The notes under the pieces: model-generated
Told to the model about the DNA's origin: nothing
Database searches by the model: none
The model's input: the letters and a program-made list of their open reading frames with translations, nothing else
Part shown: in pieces, positions 53,951-64,000 of the stretch
Numbering within the stretch: position 1 is the first letter of the stretch
How the letters are laid out: each line of letters starts with the position of its first letter
NCBI GenBank assembly: GCA_035610365.1
Contig: CM069432.1
Span: 229,980,532-230,044,531, forward strand
DNA from: Aquatica leii
Lineage: Eukaryota > Arthropoda > Insecta > Coleoptera > Lampyridae
Direction: 5' to 3'
Length of the DNA: 64,000 nucleotides
Made by a program: the position numbers and the translations under genes

Positions 53951-55910
53951 CCTGCGTTTGAATTTCGTTGTGAAAGACACCGTAAGTTTTCTTTTTTTTG
54001 TGTGTTTCGATTTATTAATTTAGTATTAGCATCGAGAACGTTTTGTTTATTGTTGGTGTGGTTTGAGTTTAATGATATTTCAAGTTGTTTTCAATCATTA
54101 TTGAAATTTTCTTTTAAATGCATACAGATCCGTAGTTTTGTTTTTGATTTAGTACTTTATTTAGTTATCTTCGTAGAATACCAATTCAATATAATTTACG
54201 ACTTCCTTTGTGGAATGTAAGTTGATACATTTTCTTGGTAATTACACTTTGATTAAGCCACCTGCAGTTATGCAAGTCTCAGCGTTCTTGTGTGAACCAA
54301 AGTCTACGTGCGAAAACGCATGCGACTAATTATAATTTTCATCTTTGTTTTTCTCGTTTGTTCAATGTTCTTTCTTTTACCACAAATTTACTGCGCACAT
54401 TTAATTAGTTAAGTAGGGGATAGTAGGTCTTTGAAAAGTTTGATTTTTTTGGCATCATTCGATTCGATTCGATCGTGGGTCGTAATGACAAATACCGGTT
54501 ACCGTAAGATGTAGAGAGTGTAGGGGACGTTACCCTCTGACGTTATGTAGAACCGCGGAAGTTAGGCAGAAATCGTGAAAATTAAGGTGGTGGAGAAAAA
54601 TGTCAATTTTCTTCAAATTTCGTATAGTACGGCTTGTGTAAAATTTGTGATTTCTGAAACATAAACTGTTACGTTTGTGGGGTTTAATGTTGTGGTGGTA
54701 TGTGTTTAAATCCTAAATTCGCCTTTGGCGGTTATAAAATTAAATTGTGAGATATATCTTCCGTCGTTGTTCTATTGTTTGGGAAGCAGCCGAAGTCCAT
54801 CCAAGGTGTTAGCTTTCAAAACCACTGGGAACCAAAGTTCAAACGGTGTCACCAATTAAGAATTAAGGTATTTATCGATTTTGTTGTTTGATCGTGCAGT
54901 GTCCCGCGATTAAAAATGCAGTAAAAGCTTTCAATTTTGAGTCAATTGAAATTACGACTAACGTTGAATTTAATTATTTCAATGAACACGTATAGTGTTT
55001 GCGCGAAATTAAAATCAATTAACTTTGTTTTGTTGCGTTTGAGAAGTGATTCGTATTTCGAGTATATGATAATGTAACGACTTATAAACTATATTTTGTT
55101 TAGTTCGAATTAAAGTTCGGACATAGTTATGTTATAAACTGTATTGTTTTTTTTTGTGTTATTTAATTTGTTTGTTATAAATATGCGGTCAAGATCTTGA
55201 GATTTAATTATATTTGAAAACGCTATTGTAGTAGCATTTCTTTTTATAAATTTTAATGTAATGTTTTGTGTGTAAATTGTTCATTCTTGTTTGCTTAAGA
55301 TTATTTCATTTCTTTTATTCAAATTTATTTGATATCAATTAGTACTTGTTATTTTATTTTGTCTTGGTTTTAAATTTTCAATCAATAAATATTAAATTGT
55401 TAAATGTAAAGAGCTTTTATTCATTTAGCCGCCGCATACGTAAATTTTTGTTTAAGTGTTTTTCAGAATTGTTACAACCCAAGGTAAGTTCTGGGGTTGT
55501 AACCAACCGGATGAGCTTTCAGGTAATCAGGGGTTTGAAAGCTACCCTTATAGAAATCCTTGATTGGCGCCCTTACCGATTATTTGACTATTTTACCGTT
55601 CTAGTTCAATTTTACGACGATCGCGTTTCCAATTTTTCACGGAATTTTAAATAAAACCCACCCCGTCTCCATTGAGCTAGTGGCACAACCCCCGTTTATG
55701 TTACTACATTGCAGGCAGTGACTTTGTGTTAATTTTGGCATGTAACACGCCTTTTTACACGCGACCAAGTTTAATAAAAGAAATTGCGAATTGCGAATTG
55801 GTGTACTCAAAACAAAGTAAATAACTGTAAGGGGTGGAAAAATGAAAATTAAGAAATACAGGTAACCAGGTCTCAGATAGTCGTAACCACTGTCTCTATT
55901 GAAATTGTTA
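53951..55910 (+). other. G+T-biased stretch, possible UTR or retroelement end
   Basis: Unlike its surroundings the plus strand is rich in G and T over 53980-55660, which is typical of transcribed non-coding exons or LTR leader sequence. It includes splice-like signals (TTTTTCAG 55459-55466, AAGGTAAGTT 55481) and a poly(A)-signal-like AATAAAAG near 55772. No protein motif or matching terminal repeat was found. Confidence 0.3.
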
Positions 55911-57366
55911 CACGGAGAGAAATATTACGCTGAATTTAATCATTGCAATTTCATATTTAAAGCATTTGCTTTTTTTCTAAAATTGATTCACATTCAAATA
56001 AAATTAAACCTACATGTTCTAAAACTTAAATTAAATTTCTTATTGCAATCCAAACATGTTTTTATTAAATCATTCATAATTATAATGATACAAGTAAAAA
56101 ATTTTTGTTAAAATTAAGACTACAAATTGATCAAATTCAACTAATTATTATCAGAAATCATATCAGCGATTAAAGTACGTAATAAATTACTACGAAACCA
56201 CAAGTAGGCATTTCAAGTAAGCATTTATGTTATCACTATTTGTTCCACGCTGGTCTAAAATAAGGTATCAGCAATTTAATTTACGTTAAGGTTTGCAATA
56301 TGTGCTAAACTTTTTGCTAAAGCTGTGGCAAAGATAAATTAACGTGTACCGTGACTCCGACAGTTTTTTGTTTGGAACTATACGACATGAATCCATCATT
56401 TTATAACAAGTTGCTTGCAGCATATAATCTATAACTCACTACATCAATTAGTGAATGATTGGAAACTATCAGAAACTTACAAGTAAGTATTGACTCTGAT
56501 TTTGAATATTGTTCACTGTCGTTATATGTTAGAATTATGTCGCAAAGCTTGCACATTTTTTGGCATGTATGACTTAGTTTTTTGCAATGAAATGAAATTA
56601 TCGTGCATTTACTTTTCTTTTAGAACAAGAAATTGATGTTACATCCCTCGTGTGCCTAACGGAAAATGATTTGGACATATATTTAAGGAAGGTGAATTTG
56701 GGTAGATTGTAAAGTTTAGTAGTTGGAGAACCTTTTAACAGAAAAAAATAACTTTCCAAAAGTTACAAGAAGATTATTTAACTCGTATGGTGTAGATTCG
56801 ACTAACATACTATTAATGCTGATGCGTGTACATATTGGTGTCAAGGACAGTATTATTTGGATCGGGAATATTGCCAATAATTATAAATTTTAATGTAATC
56901 TAGGATTAAACCATAAACTGTAGTGATGATAAAATATAACACATTTATTTTGAATTGAGCAAATAAATACGTTTAAACTATGTGTATATTTACTGAAATC
57001 ATTCATACCCTGAAGCTGCACTAAAGCAAACATTATGACCCTGCGTGCTTAAATTAATACGAAGTGTTATTACTATTAAACCTATTTATGATAAAACGCA
57101 ACAATCAACAGAGATAAGAAAAAGCAGTACTTGTCATAACTATGGTTCTTCTCTACGGTCACATTAAGCAACTTTTGAATGATAAAAGAAAACGATGTTT
57201 TCTTAAATTGATACATTATAAAATCTATACAATTCTTTTTCAAAATATTTGTTGTAATAAAATGAAAGCTTTATTTAAGCGTACATCGCCTTGACTCAAA
57301 ACCAACAGCCTATTTGCATGAAATATAGCTGTTTTTGCTTTATTACAGTAAACTTTTCTCTCCGTG
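55911..57366 (+). mobile_element. TIR element, copy A (TA target site)
   Basis: Begins CACGGAGAGAAATATTACGC and ends TTTCTCTCCGTG, flanked by TA on both sides: 12-bp terminal inverted repeats with a TA duplication. Length 1456 bp. Inside, 56400-56475 ends at an AAGTAAGT-like donor and 56622-56710 begins after TTTTCTTTTAG and reads EIDVTSLVCLTENDLDIYL, like the second half of a SAM domain. No transposase seen, so non-autonomous. Confidence 0.75.
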
Positions 57367-57571
57367 TAGGATAATTTATCACGCGAAAATCAGGTCCTTT
57401 AAGTTGGGCAATCAAATTTGTTACGTGGTTTCCTTGCAACAAAAAAAAGAAGCAACGGCTAGCACAGTTTTTCCGGAGGCTTTGTGATGCTAAATTATAA
57501 CTTAAATCTAAAAGAAGGCGCCAAGCCGAAGAAAGATTAAATTAGGAAGATATGGTCTAACTCGACCCGTA

Positions 57572-59043
57572 CACGGAGAGAAAAGTTTACTGTAATAAAG
57601 CAAAAACAGCTATATTTCATGCAAATAGGCTGTTGGTTTTGAGTCAAGCCAATGTACGCTTAAATAAAGCTTTCATTTTATTTCAACAAATATTTTGAAA
57701 AAGAATTGTATAGATTTTATAATATATATCAATTTAAGAAAACATCGTTTTCTTTAATCATTCAAAAGTTGCTTAATGTGATCGTAGAGAAGAACCATAG
57801 TTATGACAAGTACTGCTTTTTCTTATCTCTGTTGATTTTTGCGTTTAATCATAAATAGGTTTAATAGTAATAAAACTTCGTATTAATTTAAGCACGCAGT
57901 GTCATAATGTTTGCTTTTGTGCAGCTTCAGGGTATGAATGATTTCAGTAAATATACACATAGTTTAAACGTATTTATTTGCTAAATTCAAAATAAATGTG
58001 TTATATTTAATTATCACTACAGTTTATGGTTTAATCCTAGATTACATTAAAATTTATAATTATTGGTAATATTACCGATCCAAATAATACTGTCCTTGAC
58101 ACCAATATGTACACGCATCAGCATTAATAGTATGTTACACTTAGAATATTAGTCGAATCTACGCCATCCGAGTTAAATAATCTTGTAACTTTTGTAAAGT
58201 TATTTTTTGCTGTCAAAGGATTCTCCAACTTCTAAACTTTACAATCAACCCAAGTTCACCTTATCTAAATATGTCCAAATCATTTTCCGTTAGGCACACA
58301 AGGGATGTAACGTCAATTTCTTTTTCTAAAAGAAAAGCAAATGTACGATAATTTCGTTTCATTGCAAAAAACTAAGTCATACATGCCAAAAAATGTGCAA
58401 GCTTTACGACATAATTCTAATATATAACGAAAGTGAAAAATATTCAAAATCAGAGTCAATACTTACTAGTAAGTTTCTTATAGTCTTCAATCATCCACTA
58501 ATTAACGTAGTGAGTTATAGGTTATATTCTGCAAGCAACTCACTATAAAATGATGCATCCATGTCGTATAGTTCCAAACAAAAGACTGTCGGAGTCACGT
58601 TACACGTTAATTTAATTTATCTTTGCCACAGCTTTAGCAAAGAATTTAATATATATTGCGAACCTTAACTTGAACTAAATTGCTGATATCTTATTTTAGA
58701 CCAGCGTGAAACAAATAGTGATAACATAAATGCTTACTTGAAATGCTTACTTGTGGTTTCGTAGTAATTTATTACGTACTTTAATCGCTGATATGATTTC
58801 TTATAATAATTAGTTGAATTTGATCAATTTGTAGTCTTAATTTTAACAAAAACGTTTTACTTGTATCATTATAATTATGAATGATTTAATAAAAACATGT
58901 TTGGATTGCAATAAGAAATTTACTTTAAGTTTTAGAACATGTAGGTTTAATTTTATTTGAATGTGGATCAGTTTTAGAAAAAAAGCAAATGCTTTAAATA
59001 TGAAATTGTAATGATTAAATTCAGCATAATATTTCTCTCCGTG
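57572..59043 (-). mobile_element. TIR element, copy B, inverted
   Basis: Same element in the opposite direction (1472 bp), also flanked by TA on each side. It is about 93-95% identical by eye to copy A, including the SAM-like exon. The 205 bp between the copies is unique sequence. Confidence 0.75.
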
Positions 59044-62000
59044 TAGCTGGGAAAATAAGACAGAATTTATCTTTATTATATCACAAGCAATAATTCCAAA
59101 AAGAACGAAGAAGGTACATAAGTAAAAATTTTCCAAACGTTAATACATAGGTCGAATCAAATATAAGTTGCGCCCTATACTGGGCGACACGCCGTACAAT
59201 ACACTAATCTTGTCGGTCTAAACTTTTACATACGAAGAAGGAATGAATTTATATTCGCAAAAGTAAATAACAAAACAAATTAACCCTCTGAGACTCAACG
59301 CGCATTGCATACGACTTTGTGAAGCACAAAATGATATTATTAATTGTGTTAACCTAACATACACGTACGGTCAACAATCGACATGAGACATGAGAAATTG
59401 TAATACTCACAGTTAGGTTTTATCCAGTAGGGGATTAGCTAATTCCGTACTTGCATTACCTAAAATGCAATATTAAATCTAACACAAAACGTGCATACGG
59501 CTAGCACAAGTAAATTTAGTTTTCAAAACATACAATCATTTGAGATAGCAAATGCGCAGCGTTTCTCTCTCTCGACTTAAGATTGAGATTTCGCTTATGT
59601 ATTTTATATAGCACACGCGCGTGCACGGGGCACAGGACGTCTAAAAAAATATTAATTGTAAGAACACAAAAATGTGTTTCTATGAAAGAGGAATGTTGTC
59701 AGCATCATGTAAGGTATTTTAATATCTTAAAAAAATGTTTTTTTTGCATAAAAAAAGGTCACAAAGTAAGCAATATTTTTCAATGATAATTTTCTACTTT
59801 TTCTGTAAACTATACCCTTGTTTATATACATTATAGTTAGACAATGAGATAGCTTTATATAGAAACATATTTTTTATTTATGTTAGATGGCGATAGTGAA
59901 AACAAGGTAATAATTAAATGCAAAGCCTCAAACCGTTTACGGTTATTAAGTTTGCTAACGATGGCGGCACACGTAAGCTACGTACACACGCTACGACATA
60001 CGTGGAAAGCAATGTTTTACCAGTTACCTTGCTTTGATTCTTAAAACTCTGAGTTTGCAAAGATAATTCGTACACTTTAATTTCTGTTTATAAACAAAAT
60101 ATAGAATGAATAAAATCCTGCAAACGTTTCTATAAAATTATAATCGGTTGAGTGGGTTGTTTCATTTATTTTGTTTAATTTTCTTTTCAAGCCGCAAACC
60201 AACAAAGATGTGCTAATTTATTTTTTTTTAAATTTTTATACTACTCAAAACGCAAATAAAATATAAATATACAAACTTATTTGCACTTTAGATGTATCTT
60301 TAGCAATAAATACAGGGCGATGCTTCAAAGATTCGGACTTCAGAACCAAATTATCGGAATCACGGATAATGTTTTCAATTTGGTAATATTATCACTTTAC
60401 TAAAGCAACAATCCGAACGCATGCTACTACATAGAAAGAACGCCGCTTATAGTAATCATAATTTAGGTTTATGTTTTCAATTTATTCTCAGGTTTGTTTC
60501 TATACATGATCAATAACTTATTTTGTATCCACTATTGAGCTGAATTTTCACAATACCCTTGTTTAGAGTGAAAAATTTTATCATTGTACTCTAAAAATAG
60601 TTGTTTTGCATGTTTATCTTATTTTTGCAATGTTATTTATTTATTTAAATAATTTGGCCGATTTACGAAACGGTACATTATTTCATCATCTGTAAATACG
60701 TTATCTTCGAGAATTAACTTGGAAAGCACGTGCCTTCTTAGAATAACAAATTAAATTAACTTCGTCTTATGTGATAATGTTATTTTGTATTTATGTTTAG
60801 TGTGCAAATTTCAGAAAATTGTGTAGTTCTTAGAACAGTGAATGAAGCATCATCACGTTGTTTTGATTTCTTTTTATTAACGGTGTCAACAAACTGTTTA
60901 ATGCTACAGATCCGTTGGCTCAAAATGCTGCTTTGTTTAAACGTTTTATAAAAATTTTTTTTGCTTGTATTGACGCTTTGATTTCACCTTCTAAATTAAC
61001 AACCTTTTAATCACATACACGCTGTATGTATTTACTGCTTTCTAACAAATAAGCATTTTTTTCTGAATTTTGAATATTGTTATCAAAAACCTCAAATCCT
61101 AACGTGATTCTATTAAGCGGCGTGCACTGCATAGTTAAAAACGCAGGCATTCGACCAGAAATGATACTAGCATTGCCTACAATATAGTAGACCCCAGATG
61201 TGTTTTTATTATGTCAATAAACAGAAACATGTAGAATATTTCTGTTTATTGACATAAAAGGACCATCCTTAGCTAAACATGCCTGCTCACCCAAAGTCAT
61301 AAACCTTTTTAGTCATTTCGTTATTAATATATCTTTTATAATTTTTGATCAGCATGTGTATTTATTAACTACTTAACTTTAATCTAATTTATATCAAATT
61401 TGAATAGAAATTTTGTAAATTTGGTAGTTTATTTTATTGTTTTGATAGCTCAAATACTATAAAAAAATATATACAAATTAGAAACTGTAGGTTCAATTAT
61501 AAAATTGTCTTCTATTAGGGGAATGATTATGTTTCTCAGAATACCAGTTGTTTACGTAAACCGAATTTCATAAGTGTTATCGTGCATAGATATAATTTTC
61601 TTTCATTTTACATGTAATAAAAAGAACGTATGTATTTTCCAAAGCTCTGAAACTGTATCTTAATAGATTACTGTAAGAGACTATACTGATATGTAACTTA
61701 GAAATCTGTAATATCAATAAAAGCAGCTCCAGATATGTCTATTTTGCGTTTGGATCTAAAACTACTAGCGTTTTGCATTCAAATTAATGTTTCCAATTTT
61801 AGCGCAGTCATTGTCTAACTATAATGTATATAAACAAGAACTATACTGATACTATTGAAAAGAGAAAATTATAAAATAGCTTAGGGGAAGATGTAAATCT
61901 TTTCCTTTCATTTGAGAGTTTACTTTTTTAATTACGTTAGGTAGTTTTCGAATGGTCCTGTTCCCAGTGAAATATGTTAACAATTATACTGCGTTGTCGA

Positions 62001-62880
62001 AAATTGAACATATAAACGCAAAGTAAAGTTAAGTAGTAGCTACCGACACACAAAATTTTAATTTAGTAGCAATAATCGGTTCATCCATTATAACGCAGAT
62101 GGCGCTGTAAACTGTCAATGACGCGCCTTGAATATTATATTTCAGTAACTTATCTTTATTACTAAAAAAAAAACTTTGATCCGTAAGCAGTATGTTATTA
62201 TACAAGATCTCGATTTAGTTTGAGTCTACATTTTTAACAATTTGCAATACGTGCATTTAGTAAATACGTCACAATTGAGTTGGTTGCAAACGAAGCTAAA
62301 TCTTAACGTGATTTTTAAGAAATTGATTACAATTTACTTCGAGTTTGCATTTTTAACAATTTTAATTTAGGAATTGGTATTTGTGTATACTAGTATAAAA
62401 AAGTATAACAAACCTATTTTTATTTTTGATAGAAATAAAAGAAAATATAAGGCTCGCCGCTTATTGGAATTACGGATAATGTTATCAATCGGATAATGTT
62501 ATCACTTTATTAAAAAACGTGCCGGACATATAATACTACATAAAAAAAACATCGTTTATAGTAATCGTAATGCCGGTTTATATTATCAATTTTCTTCTTA
62601 GGTTTGTTTCTATACATGAATAATAACCTGTTTTGTACGAATTTTTTAACTGAATTTTTGCAATAAGCTTTTTACGCTTAAACATCTGTAAATATGTTAT
62701 CTTTGAGAATCAACTTGGAAAGCACGTGCGTTCTTAGAATAACATAACTTAAATTAACTACGTCTTATGTGATAACGTCATTTTGTATTTATTTTTAGTG
62801 TCAGCAGATTTCTAAGAAGTATAGTGTAGTTCTTAGAACAATGAATTAAACATCATAACATTACTTTTTATTATTTCCAA
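59044..62880. repeat. Repeat-rich stretch with inverted and direct repeats
   Basis: Contains an inverted pair (31 bp exact, CTTGTTTATATACATTATAG... at 59818-59848 and its complement at 61808-61838), a direct pair of about 400 bp (60350-60850 and 62465-62865), a 19-bp perfect hairpin (61209-61257) and a coding-like fragment (61007-61206, minus). No host gene is seen. Confidence 0.6.
61007..61206 (-). pseudogene. Unrecognised coding-like fragment
   Basis: About 62 codons open on the minus strand, including GNASIISGRMPAFLTMQC, TPLNRITLGFEVFDNN and LLESSKYIQRVCD, then a stop and, in the same frame, VVNLEGEIKASIQAKKIF. The composition is that of a soluble globular protein. I cannot name the family; it may be a transposon or integrated-element protein. 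Confidence 0.35.
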
Positions 62881-64000
62881 TAAACCCCAATTTGTTATTT
62901 GTGAAACTTTGTCAAAAGAAAGCATGTAGCCATCAAACTTACTTCGACATTTAAATAGCAATCATCCAGATAAAAAAGACAAACCCGTAGAATTCACTAA
63001 TGAAAAATCATTATTAAAGTTATAAAGTTGCTTATCGCGTTGCTAAAACTAGTAACCCGCACACAATTGCTGAAAATTTGATTTTGCCAGTAGCTGTTGA
63101 AATAGTACATATAATGTTTGGTAAAAAAGAGACTGCAAAGTTAAAAACAATACCTCTGTCAAATAATCCTATCCAAAGAAGAATTAGTGATATGGCAGAA
63201 GATATTCAAGTTGTAAAAAATCTTAAACGTGCTTACTTCTCTGTTCAAATGGATGAATCCACAGATACATATATCTAATTGTGCCCAATTTATTACGTTT
63301 GTAAGATATGATATAAATAATGTCATTCAAGAAGATATTTTATTTTGTTCCCCATTGGAGACCAATACCACTGGAAAATGTTTATTCGACACTTTTGTAA
63401 AACGCACAAGTAAATAAGATATTGACTGAGGAAAATGTATTGCTATATCTACAGATGGCGCTATAACTATGACAGGATCTTGTCGTCAGATAACAAAAAA
63501 TAATACCTAATGTCACATGAAGACATTCTTTTTTTACATCGAGAAGCACTTGCGTCAAAAGCTTTACCTCCTGAAATGGACTGTGTTATGAACCATGATT
63601 AAAGTAAGTTGTAAATATCATTTAAGGAACAGCTTTAAAGGCCCATGTTTTTTTTAAAAATCCACGAATACATGGGTGCTTTATTTGAAAATCTTCTTTA
63701 TCACACTAAAGTAAGATGGCTTTTATGAGAGAACGTATTAAAAAGAGTATTTCACTTAAGAGCAGAGGTTTTAATGTATTTGAAAGATCAGAAGTCTCCA
63801 TGCGAAAATTATTTTTCGAGCAATTAATTAAATATTTTAAACAGTAATTTGCAAGTTTGCGACATTAATATAATTACAACCACAGATAAAATTAAGTTTA
63901 TAGAAAAAATCGATTTCTGGTTCACTTCCCTTGGCTAAAAGCAGCGACTCGATTAATTCTGGTGCAATCAGGAAATTATGGAAGATGTATCTAATTACAG
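62880..64000 (+). pseudogene. ZBED/FAM200-type hAT transposase, runs off the right edge
   Basis: Starts with the end of a BED zinc finger (VICETLSK ... LLRHLNSNHPDKKDKP; H-x5-H), has a stop after PVEF-NEKSLLKL, then 63060-63280 is open: NPHTIAENLILPVAVEIVHI, IPLSNNPIQRRISDMAEDIQ, YFSVQMDESTD (first catalytic Asp region). It continues as NCAQFITFVRYD, FCSPLETNTTGKCLFD and ISTDGAITMTG in other frames. Order and motifs match ZBED5/FAM200-like hAT transposases. Several stops make it inactive; the end is outside the window. Confidence 0.82.

Noticed and set aside
55346-55654. 102-codon open frame on the plus strand
   Set aside because: No recognised motif, starts in AT-rich sequence, and crosses the hairpin and splice-like signals; more likely untranslated sequence.
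1-64000. CRISPR arrays, prokaryotic operons, rRNA genes
   Set aside because: None seen; intron-bearing animal genes and eukaryotic transposons make this nuclear DNA.

Overview
This window looks like nuclear DNA of an insect, probably a beetle. It is strongly AT-rich. Several genes are split by very short introns (44, 51, 51 and 46 nt). The host genes are animal ones (an Aven homologue, glycine N-methyltransferase, a Delilah-type bHLH factor). Most of the rest is eukaryotic transposon debris: Gypsy, Copia, Penelope-like, hAT, Harbinger, SINE tails and foldback repeats. There is no sign of bacterial operons, CRISPR or rRNA. The species cannot be fixed from the sequence.

Region by region. At 1-2692 (minus strand) lie a tRNA 2'-phosphotransferase (Tpt1 type) and, only 6 nt after its stop codon, the start of a TUT1/Star-PAP-like terminal uridylyltransferase that runs off the left edge. 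At 3163-3872 is a hAT remnant. At 4048-5693 (plus) is a four-exon Aven homologue. At 5884-6105 (minus) is a small possible membrane protein. At 7400-11050 lie a decayed Harbinger element (transposase plus Myb-like partner), a terminal-inverted-repeat element and SINE tails. At 12300-26170 (plus) is glycine N-methyltransferase in six exons. Its 12.5-kb second intron holds a hAT MITE, a pair of old inverted arms and, between them, a 4.7-kb Gypsy element with a SAP domain.

At 27861-38619 (minus) is a second, larger Gypsy element. An almost pristine Copia element (32523-37066, with ATGCT target-site duplications) has jumped into its gag region. The last open frame of this Gypsy element carries on past the integrase into a TARG1/OARD1-type macrodomain with both expected catalytic residues, then a CCCH zinc finger. 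This is the most striking observation in the window.

At 41086-41751 (plus) is an intronless delilah-like bHLH gene with a TATA box upstream. From 44900 rightwards I found only transposon remnants and unexplained sequence: Penelope-like fragments, a ZMYM-type hAT pseudogene, two 1.46-kb elements in head-to-head inverted arrangement (55911-59043) with a possible SAM-domain exon, large direct and inverted repeats at 59-63 kb, and a ZBED-type hAT pseudogene at the right edge.

The host genes do not form one pathway. Tpt1 and TUT1 both act on RNA 3' ends or splice junctions and may share a transcript. GNMT, Aven and Delilah are independent. The transposable elements were placed by terminal repeats, target duplications and protein motifs read directly. 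Family names come from recognised motifs, not from a database search.
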